A model generated the notes under the pieces. It was not told the origin of the DNA. It saw only the letters and a list, made by a program, of their open reading frames with translations, and made no database searches. A stretch of 58,545 nucleotides of DNA, taken from the NCBI GenBank assembly GCA_903884505.1, contig CAISET010000022.1, positions 1 to 58,545 on the forward strand, written 5' to 3'. Source of the stretch: an uncultured Microcaldota archaeon. GTDB taxonomy: Archaea > Micrarchaeota > Micrarchaeia > Burarchaeales > Fermentimicrarchaeaceae. Shown piece after piece: positions 42,464 through 49,961 of this stretch. How positions within the stretch are numbered: position 1 is the first letter of the stretch; every line of letters begins with the position of its first letter. A program made the translations under genes and the position numbers.

Positions 42464-43258
42464 ATGGAGAAGCCGAAAGTGCTTGCACTGACTGGGTTCG
42501 GGGTGAATGCAGATACTGAGCTCAACCGCGCATTCCTGATGGCCGGCGCGGATTCGCGGCTCGTCCACCTAAATGACATCATTCTCGGCAAGTCAAAATT
42601 GGAGGACTTCCAGATTCTCGCATTCCCTGGCGGCTTTTCATTCGGCGACGACCTGGGGTCCGGGAAGGTCTTCGCGAACAAGTTCAAGTTCAACCTCTCG
42701 GAGCAAATGCGGAAGTTCCTGGAGGACGGGAAATTGGTGATTGGAATCTGCAACGGCTTCCAGATGCTCGTGAAGATGGGCCTTCTTCCAGCGTTTGAGA
42801 AGAAATATTTCGAGCAGACGGTGACACTCACATTCAATGATTCTGGGAGGTTTGAGGACAGGTGGGTGCGGCTGAAGGCGAATCCCAGTTCCAAGTGCAT
42901 ATTCACGAAGGGCATTGAGACGCTCTCGGTTCCTGTCAGGCATGGGGAAGGGAAGTTCATACCCATGAGCGAGGAGATTCGCAAGAGGCTGCATGAGAAC
43001 GGGCATGTGGCATTCCAGTATTGCGATGCGAATGGCAGTCCAACGATGGATTATCCGCTGAACCCGAACGGCTCGGTTGATTCAATCGCCGGAATTTGCG
43101 ATGAGAGCGGAAGGGTGTTCGGGATGATGCCGCACCCCGAGGCGCACATCTTCGGGGTAAACAATCCGCAGTGGGCGCGGGAGGGGCTTGCCAATTCCGA
43201 AGGGGCAGGGCTGAGGATTTTCAGGAACGCCGTTGAGTTTGCGAAGAAAGAGTTCTGA
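42464..43258 (+). CDS. purQ: FGAM synthase glutaminase subunit
   Basis: 264 aa class I glutamine amidotransferase that provides ammonia to PurL. The catalytic nucleophile is Cys in GICNGFQML near residue 92; the His-Glu pair is MMPHPEAHIF. It contains the PurQ entry AFPGGFSFGDDLGSGKVFANK. It is longer than the roughly 225-aa archaeal PurQ and resembles the C-terminal domain of large PurL. The ATG at 42464 has GGTGA 3 nt upstream, 4 nt after the PurL stop. Confidence 0.94.
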   Translation: MEKPKVLALTGFGVNADTELNRAFLMAGADSRLVHLNDIILGKSKLEDFQILAFPGGFSFGDDLGSGKVFANKFKFNLSEQMRKFLEDGKLVIGICNGFQMLVKMGLLPAFEKKYFEQTVTLTFNDSGRFEDRWVRLKANPSSKCIFTKGIETLSVPVRHGEGKFIPMSEEIRKRLHENGHVAFQYCDANGSPTMDYPLNPNGSVDSIAGICDESGRVFGMMPHPEAHIFGVNNPQWAREGLANSEGAGLRIFRNAVEFAKKEF

Positions 43259-43272
43259 TTCTTTCGTTAACG

Positions 43273-43379
43273 TTTCTTAGGATGTCGAGTGAGGAGCGAA
43301 GCGATGCGCAACGTAAGTTGCGCAGTTATCGCCGAAGGCGATTCGACGAACGTCCCCCGAAGGGGCGACACCGAAGAAA
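43273..43379. other. Multi-hairpin structured element, copy 2
   Basis: Hairpins: 43305-43312/43317-43324 (TGCGCAAC, loop GTAA), 43328-43333/43337-43342 (ATCGCC, loop GAA), and 43352-43358 with 43362-43369 (GTCCCCC, loop GAA, one bulge). GTCGA at 43284-43288 pairs with TCGAC at 43343-43347, enclosing the first two. TTTCTTAGG at 43273-43281 can pair with CCGAAGAAA at 43371-43379, closing a multibranched fold. It lies in the 137-nt gap after purQ and is homologous to 5166-5216. Confidence 0.6.
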
Positions 43380-43395
43380 GGTTAAAGGAGAAGTT

Positions 43396-45033
43396 TTAGC
43401 GGATTCTTGGGAAGGCGTCGGAGAAGAGGAAGCCGATTAGGCGCCTGAACTGCGAAGAGTAGGCATCCCTCAGCTCCTTCTCCCTCTGCACGTCTATTCT
43501 CTGATTCAGGCTTAGGAGGCCCTGTGAGATTCGCGTGAAGTTGGATTTGATGCCCGGGACATCCGCCTCCCGTATCGGCGGCCTCATGGAGAGCAGCGTG
43601 GCATCGTAGGAAGCTGAAAGGTTGGCAAACTCCTGCTGGAAGGCGGTCTCGTTGCCTCGTATCCTTGCGCCCGTGGCTGAGATTTGGGGGTCGACCTCCC
43701 TCTGCTGGCGCGAAATTTCGCCGTAGGTTTCCGAAACGTTGGCAATGGAGGACTGCGCCTTCCCGGCCTCCCACCAGTAGTCATCTTCTAGCTCGAACGC
43801 GCCCGTGAAATTTGTTTCATTTGCGAGCAGCTCCATCTGCAAGGTGATGTTGTCCATCCTTTCAAGCGACACGCGCAGGCCCGAGTCGTTTATGAGTGCC
43901 AGCGCGTTGTTCGCATTAAGGGTTATGTTAAGCTTTGAGGCGGTGATGTTCGCCATCATCCCATCATAGCGGTCAAGAATGGCCTTGAGGGAAGTGATGC
44001 GGGAGTCAATTTGCGAGGCGAGGAGGTAAAACTGCGGCTCGAGGGCAAATGCGGGCTCGTAATCCTCCGCTGTCCCGTAATCGCGGACCTGTGCGATTAT
44101 TCCTCTCAGCCGCGTCATGTTCGCTTCTACGACCGCGTCGTGCATCCTCTCTATCTCCTGCGCATGGGCATCGAGCGACTGTTCGGTTGCGGTCATGTTA
44201 TAGAGCATGGAATCGAACCTCGCCTGGTTCACGCGGACGAATGTGCGCCTTTGGATGTCCTGTGAGAGGACGGCGAACCCGCTCATTGGTGAAAGCTTAT
44301 CGCTTATCTGCGCCAACTGGGCGTGCGAGGAGTTGAGGATGTCGGTGTTAAAGGGAATTGGGAAGCAGTAGTTGAAGCAGTCTGGGCAGGCATTGAAGAG
44401 CTTGTTCGCCCTGATTGCTGCGACTGGCGGGAAGACATGGTCAAGAACGGTTCCTGCTGTGGAGACCGCAACATTCATCTGGTCGCTCCTCTGGGAGATG
44501 AGTGCGAGCTGCTGGGAGTATTCGGTGAGATTCGCATCCATCTGCCCCTCGGCCAGCTGCCAGGCAAGGACTTCATTCGAGAGAGCGCCGCCGGATGGCT
44601 GGTTGTAGGCCCTGCAAGCGGGAACCGAGAAGCATGCCTGCAGGCATGAATCCTGGTCGTAGCAGGGAGCGTGGTCCGTCCCCGTAAGCACCTCGCAGTC
44701 GTGCTGCCTCGGCTGCCTGCTATTGTTGAAAGCCACCAGGTTCGAGTTCAGGGTGGAGAGTTCGGAGTCTATGCTGAGGTGATTGAGGAAATCCTGGAGT
44801 AGGACCCCGTGGATTGTGGGGGTGTAGTTCAGGAACGAGTAGGTTTCGCCAACCTGCTCGAGGACGAATGTCTCGGTCGCGTTCACCCAGACGATGTAGT
44901 AGCTATTTGAGGAATAGTTCACCTGGTGAGTGTAGGCGTATTCCCCCGGCTTGAGGTAGGGCTGTACGAATGCTTCGGGCGTTATCGCTGCTGCCAATGG
45001 GATGAGAAACAGCAGGGCAGCCATGAATCGCAT
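43396..45033 (-). CDS. Secreted coiled-coil protein of unknown function
   Basis: 545 aa. Signal peptide MRFMAALLFLIPLAAA, then a short beta-rich domain (GEYAYTHQVNYSSNSYYIVWV). A Cys-containing segment (HDCEVLTGTDHAPCYDQDSC, then LQACFSVPAC and CPDCFNYCF) is probably disulfide bonded. The remaining 300 residues are long helices with heptad character and many NxS/T sequons. No C-terminal membrane anchor is seen. It is probably exported and may be a cell-surface stalk or spacer. A TATATAA box at 45055-45061 gives a nearly leaderless mRNA. Confidence 0.75.
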   Translation of the reverse strand: MRFMAALLFLIPLAAAITPEAFVQPYLKPGEYAYTHQVNYSSNSYYIVWVNATETFVLEQVGETYSFLNYTPTIHGVLLQDFLNHLSIDSELSTLNSNLVAFNNSRQPRQHDCEVLTGTDHAPCYDQDSCLQACFSVPACRAYNQPSGGALSNEVLAWQLAEGQMDANLTEYSQQLALISQRSDQMNVAVSTAGTVLDHVFPPVAAIRANKLFNACPDCFNYCFPIPFNTDILNSSHAQLAQISDKLSPMSGFAVLSQDIQRRTFVRVNQARFDSMLYNMTATEQSLDAHAQEIERMHDAVVEANMTRLRGIIAQVRDYGTAEDYEPAFALEPQFYLLASQIDSRITSLKAILDRYDGMMANITASKLNITLNANNALALINDSGLRVSLERMDNITLQMELLANETNFTGAFELEDDYWWEAGKAQSSIANVSETYGEISRQQREVDPQISATGARIRGNETAFQQEFANLSASYDATLLSMRPPIREADVPGIKSNFTRISQGLLSLNQRIDVQREKELRDAYSSQFRRLIGFLFSDAFPRIR

Positions 45034-45054
45034 GGGGAGAGTTCGGGGGCAGCC

Positions 45055-45061
45055 TATATAA
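45055..45061 (-). promoter_or_regulatory. TATA box of the secreted coiled-coil gene
   Basis: TTATATA on the minus strand, 22-28 nt before the ATG at 45033. Confidence 0.55.
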
Positions 45062-45067
45062 GTTTAT

Positions 45068-45418
45068 TCAGAGGTCCGGCGAGACGGATGATTTAGTTAC
45101 GGGCAGCTTAACGTAGTAGATTCCGTACGGGTCCCGGATGATTATCGGGTCGTTGCTCATGAGCGATTTGAGGTTGAGCTCGAAGACGCCCCTTTTCAGC
45201 ATCCTTATGTTCTCCACTTCGAGGGAAATGGGCTTCCCGTGCTTTTCGAGAAGGCCTGCGAGCTCCTTCTCAAGCCATGCCGCGTTCCCGGCCAGCTTCT
45301 CTGAGCCGCGTTGGTTTTTCACCACTAGGAAGATTCTCGCCCCGCATTTGCAGCCCTTTATCAGCTCAGGCGCCTTCTCGGTGTAGGTTCGGCTGCATTT
45401 AATGCATTGGTGGAACAA
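45068..45418 (-). CDS. arvC: OapC/ArvC-family zinc-ribbon protein
   Basis: 116 aa from a TTG at 45418, with the SD GGAGGTGA 5 nt upstream; a GTG at 45427 overlapping the previous stop is the alternative. The N-terminal zinc ribbon is CIKC ... CKCG (FHQCIKCSRTYTE, then GCKCGARIFL). The C-terminal half has ISLEVENIRMLKRGVFELNL and DPIIIRDPYGIYYVKLP, typical of the archaeal DUF2072 family. In haloarchaea the OapABC/ArvABC set, named for its position near an origin and for vesicle formation, contains this protein. Confidence 0.75.
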   Translation of the reverse strand: MFHQCIKCSRTYTEKAPELIKGCKCGARIFLVVKNQRGSEKLAGNAAWLEKELAGLLEKHGKPISLEVENIRMLKRGVFELNLKSLMSNDPIIIRDPYGIYYVKLPVTKSSVSPDL

Positions 45419-45423
45419 ATGCC

Positions 45424-45786
45424 TCACCTCCTCCCTGCGGATGCGAATATGCTCATGGACTGCGGGTCGCGCTTCATGGCGCGAACGAGGTGGGAGGGGC
45501 CGATTACTGTGAGCCCGCTCGTCTTTCCCCCGAGCATCTTTATGAGCTGCCCCCTTATGCCGTCCGGCGAGGTCGAGCCCAGCGTCCCTATTTCTATCCC
45601 CGGGAATTTGGAGCTGACCTTCTTCATGGTCGCTTCTATGAGCTTCGTCTCTTCCATGTTGGTGAGCGGGTTTTCGAGAACGAGGATTTTCCCGTCCTTA
45701 ATGCTGCTTATTATGAGGTTGATTTTCTCGTTCCCGTCCTTGCCTGCGAGAAGCGCTGATGAGAGGAATTCAATCTGTATCTGCAT
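45424..45786 (-). CDS. arvB: OapB/ArvB-family protein (DUF2073)
   Basis: About 120 aa. The start is ambiguous: four ATG codons in a row (45795-45784) overlap the arvA stop. The last one is 7 nt after GAGGTGAT. Sequence features are EKINLIISSIKDGKILVLENPLT, TKLIEATMKKVSSKFPGIEIGTL and a conserved GLTVIGPSHLVRAMKRDP end. The gene sits between arvA and arvC with overlaps on both sides, as in other archaea. It has no recognised catalytic motif. Confidence 0.75.
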   Translation of the reverse strand: MQIQIEFLSSALLAGKDGNEKINLIISSIKDGKILVLENPLTNMEETKLIEATMKKVSSKFPGIEIGTLGSTSPDGIRGQLIKMLGGKTSGLTVIGPSHLVRAMKRDPQSMSIFASAGRR

Positions 45787-45791
45787 CATCA

Positions 45792-46424
45792 TCACCTCAG
45801 GCTCTTCGTGATTATCTCGTAAAGCTCGTCTATGTTGCTCCCTTTGAGCGCCGAGATCTCAATCACTGGGTATTGCGGGTAAGCCTCCCTTATCTTCTCC
45901 GGCTCCGCATCCGGAAGGTCTATCTTGTTCGCGACGAGGATTACGGGTATTTTTCTCGCCTCGAGATTTCCGATTACCGTGATGTTCACCTGGGTGTATG
46001 GGTCCTCCGAGGAGTCCATCACCACTAATGCGGCATCCACGTTCTCGAGCCATTTTATTGCCTCAATGATGCCCTTTGTGGCCTCCTTGGAGCGCTTGTG
46101 CGCCTCCTCGAGCGTGAGGCCATACTTCATGAACTCGCGGTAGTCGACCTTCGTGGAGATTCCAGGCATGTCGAGCAGGTTCATGTTGAGCTCGTGGCCG
46201 TTAGCCCTCACCTTAACGTGCTCTTTCTTCTGTATCGTTCTGGTCTCATGTGGGACCTCGGAGACCTTTCCTACCGGCTCTCCCAGCCAGTCCATTGAGA
46301 TTTTGTTCGCCAAACTAGTCTTTCCCGCGTTAGGCGCCCCGTAAAGCCCCAATCTCACTATCTTCCTCTTCTGGAAGATGCTGGCGATGCCCATCAGCCA
46401 GTTTACCAAAGCCTCGAACGCCAT
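45792..46424 (-). CDS. arvA: OapA/ArvA-family small GTPase
   Basis: 210 aa Era/Ras-like GTPase. G1 is GAPNAGKTSL, G3 LLDMPG, G4 NKID and G5 ISALKG. A helical N-terminal extension (AFEALVNWLMGIASIFQKRK) could attach to membrane. In haloarchaea this GTPase drives extracellular vesicle formation together with ArvB and ArvC. The ATG at 46424 has GGTGG 5 nt upstream; an ATG at 46439 is less likely. The three genes overlap and form one operon. Confidence 0.85.
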   Translation of the reverse strand: MAFEALVNWLMGIASIFQKRKIVRLGLYGAPNAGKTSLANKISMDWLGEPVGKVSEVPHETRTIQKKEHVKVRANGHELNMNLLDMPGISTKVDYREFMKYGLTLEEAHKRSKEATKGIIEAIKWLENVDAALVVMDSSEDPYTQVNITVIGNLEARKIPVILVANKIDLPDAEPEKIREAYPQYPVIEISALKGSNIDELYEIITKSLR

Positions 46425-46511
46425 TTTACCACCTGCCAACGGCTAGCATATCACTCTGCAATCCACTGGTCGCAAGCGCGGTTTTGCCCTCAGGAGCTAT
46501 TTAACCTTTTT

Positions 46512-46536
46512 GGTGGGCCCCGAATTGACGTGAAGC
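46512..46536. repeat. 25-nt direct repeat, copy 1, flanking the beta-helix/propeller gene
   Basis: GGTGGGCCCCGAATTGACGT and the following GAAGC match 48175-48199 at 22 of 25 positions in the same orientation. The two copies lie just outside both ends of the lipoprotein gene. Confidence 0.6.
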
Positions 46537-46550
46537 TCTGTTCGCGTTCC

Positions 46551-48095
46551 TTATTTTGGCACCTTGTCCACGTTCCCGCCGACAGCTTCGATAAAGTAGA
46601 CGTTAGTGCCGTCAACCGCGACCCCAGACGGAGTGTGCAGGCCGCGGGCAAGGGTGGTTATGCTCCCGCCCCCTATCGGCACCTTGTCCACCGTTCCGCC
46701 ACCACGTTCGGTAAAGTAGATGCTGCTGCTGTCGACCGCAATGCCAAACGGACCGTTCAAGCCGCTGGCAAGCGTGGTTACGCTCCCGCCCCCTATCGGC
46801 ACCTTGTCTATCTTCCCGCCATTAGCCTCGCTAAAGTAGATGCTGCTGCCATACACCGCAATGCCCCACGGAGAGATCAGACCAGTGGCGAGGACGGTCA
46901 CGTTCCCGCCTCCTATCGGCACCTTGTCCACCTTTCCGTCTGGCAGGTTACTACCCCACTCGGTAAAGTAGACGTTGCTGCCGTCAACCGCGATGCCGCC
47001 CGGACCGTTCACGCGGGCGAGGACGGTCACGCTCCCGCCCCCTATTGGTACGCTGCCCACCTTCCCAGTACCAGCGTCGGTAAAGTAGACGTTGCTGCCA
47101 TACACCGCAATGCCCCACGGAGAGATCAGGCCAGTGGCGAGGACGGTCACGTTCCCGCCTCCTATCGGCACCTTGTCTATCTTCCCGCTAGTATACTCGG
47201 TAAAGTAGACGCTGCTGTTGTCAACCGCGACCCCAGACGGATAGCTCAGGCCGCTGGCAAGTATTACCGGTGTCCGAGTGGGAGTCGGGCTTACTCCAAG
47301 GGTTGAAGTGGGTATAGGAGTAGGTGTTGGCGTTTCAGCCCCTCCCCGGCACGTGAGCCATGTGCAGCCGTAGTTTGTGTTGCAGGTGTTGCCGAGACCG
47401 TCGGTATTTGTGGGCGAGTAATAGCAGCCAAAGTCGCCGTTTGAATTGCCCGTTGCCGTGTTGCCCGTGAAGTTGTTGTTGTTTGAAAAGTCTAGGCGGA
47501 TGCCCGTGCCGCCGTTCGAGTTGGCGGTATTGCCCGTGATAGTGTTGTCGCTTGAAGAGTCTAACATGATGCCGTTGTGGCTGTTCGAGCTGGCATTGTT
47601 GCCCGTGAGAAGGTTGTTGTTGCTTGATTGGTCTAACTCGATGCCAGCTATGGCGTTTGAATTAACGGTGTTGCCTGCGATGGTGTTGTTGCCATGTGAA
47701 GAGCGTAGGTAGATGCCGTAGGTGAAATTGCTGACAACGCAGTTCTGGACCATGTCATTTGAGCTATCAAGGGTGATGCCGTAGCTGACTCCCGCTCCGG
47801 CGATGCTGTGTCCTCCGCAGTTGAGCGTAACATCGTTGGCGGTTATGGTTATGCAGTCCGCTCCGCCCGAAGTCAGGCCGGCTTCAGGGATCGTGTAAGT
47901 GCCTGGCGAGCTTATGACCACGCCGCAGGACGAGATCGTGCTGCTGAGAGCCGGCGATGGGCTTTGCGCGGGCGTCGGGGTGGTTGTCGGCGTCGGTGTT
48001 ATATTATAGCCGTTCGTTTGAAGGCAACAGCAGCCGGAAAGGGAGAACATTACTAATGAAACTAAAAGCGGCGTTATGAGACTCGTTAGCTTCAT
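46551..48095 (-). CDS. Lipoprotein with beta-helix and beta-propeller domains
   Basis: 514 aa. The signal peptide ends in a lipobox-like FSLSGC, followed by more Cys and a Thr/Pro linker (PTPTTTPTPAQSPSP). Next is a NosD-type right-handed beta-helix (about 50-230, repeats such as SSDNTITGNTANSNG) and a second Pro/Thr linker (TPTPTPIPTSTLGV). A propeller with six blades of about 42 residues follows (GIAVDGSNVYFTE, KVDKVPIGGGNVTVLA). It is expected outside the membrane, anchored by lipid, and may bind sugars or other surface proteins. The ATG at 48095 has the SD GGGGTGG. Confidence 0.85.
   Translation of the reverse strand: MKLTSLITPLLVSLVMFSLSGCCCLQTNGYNITPTPTTTPTPAQSPSPALSSTISSCGVVISSPGTYTIPEAGLTSGGADCITITANDVTLNCGGHSIAGAGVSYGITLDSSNDMVQNCVVSNFTYGIYLRSSHGNNTIAGNTVNSNAIAGIELDQSSNNNLLTGNNASSNSHNGIMLDSSSDNTITGNTANSNGGTGIRLDFSNNNNFTGNTATGNSNGDFGCYYSPTNTDGLGNTCNTNYGCTWLTCRGGAETPTPTPIPTSTLGVSPTPTRTPVILASGLSYPSGVAVDNSSVYFTEYTSGKIDKVPIGGGNVTVLATGLISPWGIAVYGSNVYFTDAGTGKVGSVPIGGGSVTVLARVNGPGGIAVDGSNVYFTEWGSNLPDGKVDKVPIGGGNVTVLATGLISPWGIAVYGSSIYFSEANGGKIDKVPIGGGSVTTLASGLNGPFGIAVDSSSIYFTERGGGTVDKVPIGGGSITTLARGLHTPSGVAVDGTNVYFIEAVGGNVDKVPK
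46845..47177 (-). repeat. 84-bp near-identical propeller repeats
   Basis: 46845-46928 and 47094-47177 (offset 249 bp) match at 83 of 84 positions. Both code for the blade with GLISPWGIAVYGS. Recent duplication of a two-blade unit is likely. Confidence 0.8.
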
Positions 48096-48135
48096 GCGTT
48101 CCACCCCAACTATAAGGAGCTATTCTGGTTATGAC

Positions 48136-48142
48136 TTATAAA
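48136..48142 (-). promoter_or_regulatory. TATA box of the lipoprotein gene
   Basis: TTTATAA on the minus strand, 41-47 nt upstream of the ATG at 48095. Confidence 0.5.
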
Positions 48143-48174
48143 GAATGTTGTGTGTCCGGCCTGATGGATGGCTC

Positions 48175-48227
48175 GGTGGTCTCCGAATTGACGTGGAGCC
48201 TTTTGTTCGGCTCTCCCCGAACGAAAA
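48175..48227. repeat. 25-nt direct repeat copy 2 and alternative hairpins
   Basis: 48175-48199 repeats 46512-46536. Just after it, GAGCC (48196-48200) can pair with GGCTC (48209-48213), or GTTCGG (48205-48210) with CCGAAC (48217-48222) extended by TTTT/AAAA. The two folds exclude each other. The second could end transcription or protect an RNA end. Confidence 0.45.
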
Positions 48228-48233
48228 CTCCGC

Positions 48234-48241
48234 TTTTTAAT
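48234..48241 (+). promoter_or_regulatory. TATA-like box of the 48280 gene
   Basis: TTTTTAAT lies 39-46 nt before the ATG at 48280. Confidence 0.4.
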
Positions 48242-48279
48242 AGCCGCTTTCCCTCCCATATTGGCACGAGGTGTTTTTG

Positions 48280-48810
48280 ATGAAAGCAATCTATGGAATT
48301 GGCGTTGCCGTGCTTGCATTGCTCGTGCTCGCTGGCGCAGCAACCCTTGTAAAGGCGGACCTTGCGCCGCCGCCGTATGACCCCACATACAATCCCTCAT
48401 ACACGCCCCCATCGCCCACGTACAATCCCACCTACTCGGTGCAGACCATGCAGGGGTTCGCGATGAACCAGGATTCGTTGGATACGGAACCGGTTGTCTT
48501 CGTACGCCTGAGCTATGGCAGCGGGGAGAGCACATACCTGTTCATCGGTGATGAATTCCACCGGCTGCGCGAACTGAATAGCCAGTGGATCGAGAACGGC
48601 GAGGTTGTCCGCTATTCGGTTGAGGGGATGGATGACAAGCTGACCCTTTACTCGACGGATGGATTCTACTCCTCGGCCTCCGGGCTGCTCGGAAGCAGGA
48701 TGCTGGTCTTCCAGCCGACCTATTGGGCGTATCCGGTGTATGGGGAGGCCATGAATGTGACCGCGCCGGGGGGCATCGTGCCCGCAAGTTCGGTCCCATC
48801 CGGAGACTGA
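48280..48810 (+). CDS. Secreted hypothetical protein with Pro/Tyr repeat
   Basis: 176 aa. Signal peptide MKAIYGIGVAVLALLVLAGA, then a Pro/Tyr/Thr region (PPPYDPTYNPSYTPPSPTYN) and a beta-rich domain (VVFVRLSYGSGESTYLFIGD, YSVEGMDDKLTLYSTDGFY). No transmembrane anchor. The SD GAGGTG lies 6 nt before the ATG. It may be a small surface or matrix protein. It converges on the first purP gene. Confidence 0.7.
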   Translation: MKAIYGIGVAVLALLVLAGAATLVKADLAPPPYDPTYNPSYTPPSPTYNPTYSVQTMQGFAMNQDSLDTEPVVFVRLSYGSGESTYLFIGDEFHRLRELNSQWIENGEVVRYSVEGMDDKLTLYSTDGFYSSASGLLGSRMLVFQPTYWAYPVYGEAMNVTAPGGIVPASSVPSGD

Positions 48811-48811
48811 A

Positions 48812-49900
48812 CTAGTGAATCACTTTGGCGAGCGCATCTTTTTGCGCCGCCACTTTTATTTCCCTCGAGATTCTTCTCCCGGTGCTCATCAGCTCATCGA
48901 AGATGTAGCAGGAATATTGCGAGCCTCTCGGGTAAAGGTTTGTTCCGGCGACTATCCTCGCGGAAACCTCGAAAGCGGTGATGTTGAAGTTCTCGTCGAT
49001 TATGGTTTCTATGCAGAACGGGCCGTAGATTCCCCCGAAGAGCTCGAAGGAGGCATCGACTATTCCCCTGCCCATCCTCAGGATTTCGTCCAGCAGGCTT
49101 TCCCTCATTATTACCGGCGCGTTTCCGACCACGGTGTAGGACGGCTCCGTCTTCACGCCGAACACGAGCGGCCTGTAAATCTCGTCGATGTTGCTCTCAA
49201 TCCTCTTGTCCAGCCCCAGCATCTCCAGCCTTCCTTCCTGGCACTTGAACCCGTCCTTGAAGAATGGCGTGTAGAAGTAATGGGGGTAGAAGCGGACTCC
49301 TGAAAGGAACTCCTGGATGACGACCCCGTCCACGTCATTCTGCGTAATCCTCCCTGCCTTGAGCTCCCTTGCAATCTTCTCATTGAATTCCTTCGTGCTC
49401 TTCACGACGAAATAGCCTTTTCCGCCCCTTGCCCCGGGGAATTTCACGATAGCAGGCCCGGGAATGTCCTCCGGCTTGTAGGTCTTCGGCGCCTTGATTC
49501 CCGCCACGCCCAGCCACTTTACCATCTTCTGCCTGTCCGCTTCCCAGAGCAGGACCCGCCTGTTGCCGAAGATTGGGAGCTTGATGGTTTCTATCTTCTT
49601 CCCGATGTATTCCACTGCAGAGCCGTGCGGGATGAGGATTGCGTTTTTCGCCGCAAGCTCGTCCACGTGGTCGCTAATCTCCTCGTATTTATCAACGAAA
49701 ATGTACTCGTCCGGCTTCGCGAGCGGGAACGCCTCGTACCTCTCCTTGTTGCTTTTCTTGCAGATTCCGATGGTCTTGACCCCTTCCTGCCTCGCCCCGT
49801 GGAAAATCTGTAAGGCGGAGTGGGAGCAGATTACCGCAATTGCCAGCTTCTTCCTGTCGTAGCCCTCTAGAATTTTGTCTATTTCCCCCTTTGGAATCAA
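48812..49900 (-). CDS. purP: Formate-dependent AICAR formyltransferase-type enzyme PurP, copy 1
   Basis: 362 aa ATP-grasp enzyme. PurP makes FAICAR from AICAR, formate and ATP, the archaeal replacement of folate-dependent PurH. Segments: ICSHSALQIFHGARQEGVKT, ILIPHGSAVEYIG, PAIVKFPGARGGKGYFVV (ATP-binding), GPFCIETIIDENF and FEVSARIVAGTNLY. The TTG at 49900 follows GGGGTGA and matches the start of copy 2 (MIP...); a GTG at 49909 lies within the SD. A second PurP is encoded directly upstream. Confidence 0.9.
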   Translation of the reverse strand: MIPKGEIDKILEGYDRKKLAIAVICSHSALQIFHGARQEGVKTIGICKKSNKERYEAFPLAKPDEYIFVDKYEEISDHVDELAAKNAILIPHGSAVEYIGKKIETIKLPIFGNRRVLLWEADRQKMVKWLGVAGIKAPKTYKPEDIPGPAIVKFPGARGGKGYFVVKSTKEFNEKIARELKAGRITQNDVDGVVIQEFLSGVRFYPHYFYTPFFKDGFKCQEGRLEMLGLDKRIESNIDEIYRPLVFGVKTEPSYTVVGNAPVIMRESLLDEILRMGRGIVDASFELFGGIYGPFCIETIIDENFNITAFEVSARIVAGTNLYPRGSQYSCYIFDELMSTGRRISREIKVAAQKDALAKVIH

Positions 49901-49940
49901 TTCTTTCACCCCAGAATTAGCATTGATATAGGTATTTTGG

Positions 49941-49950
49941 GGTTTAATAA
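49941..49950 (-). promoter_or_regulatory. TATA box of purP copy 1
   Basis: TTATTAAACC on the minus strand, 41-50 nt before the TTG at 49900. Confidence 0.45.
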
Positions 49951-49961
49951 TGTTGGCGATT

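Noticed and set aside
43259-43395. tRNA-like cloverleaf after purQ
   Set aside because: The fold has multiple stems, but there is no TTCRA loop, anticodon arm geometry or CCA end, so it is listed as a structured element instead.
46440-46550. Replication origin next to the OapABC genes
   Set aside because: No origin recognition box repeats or orc1/cdc6 gene are visible in the window.
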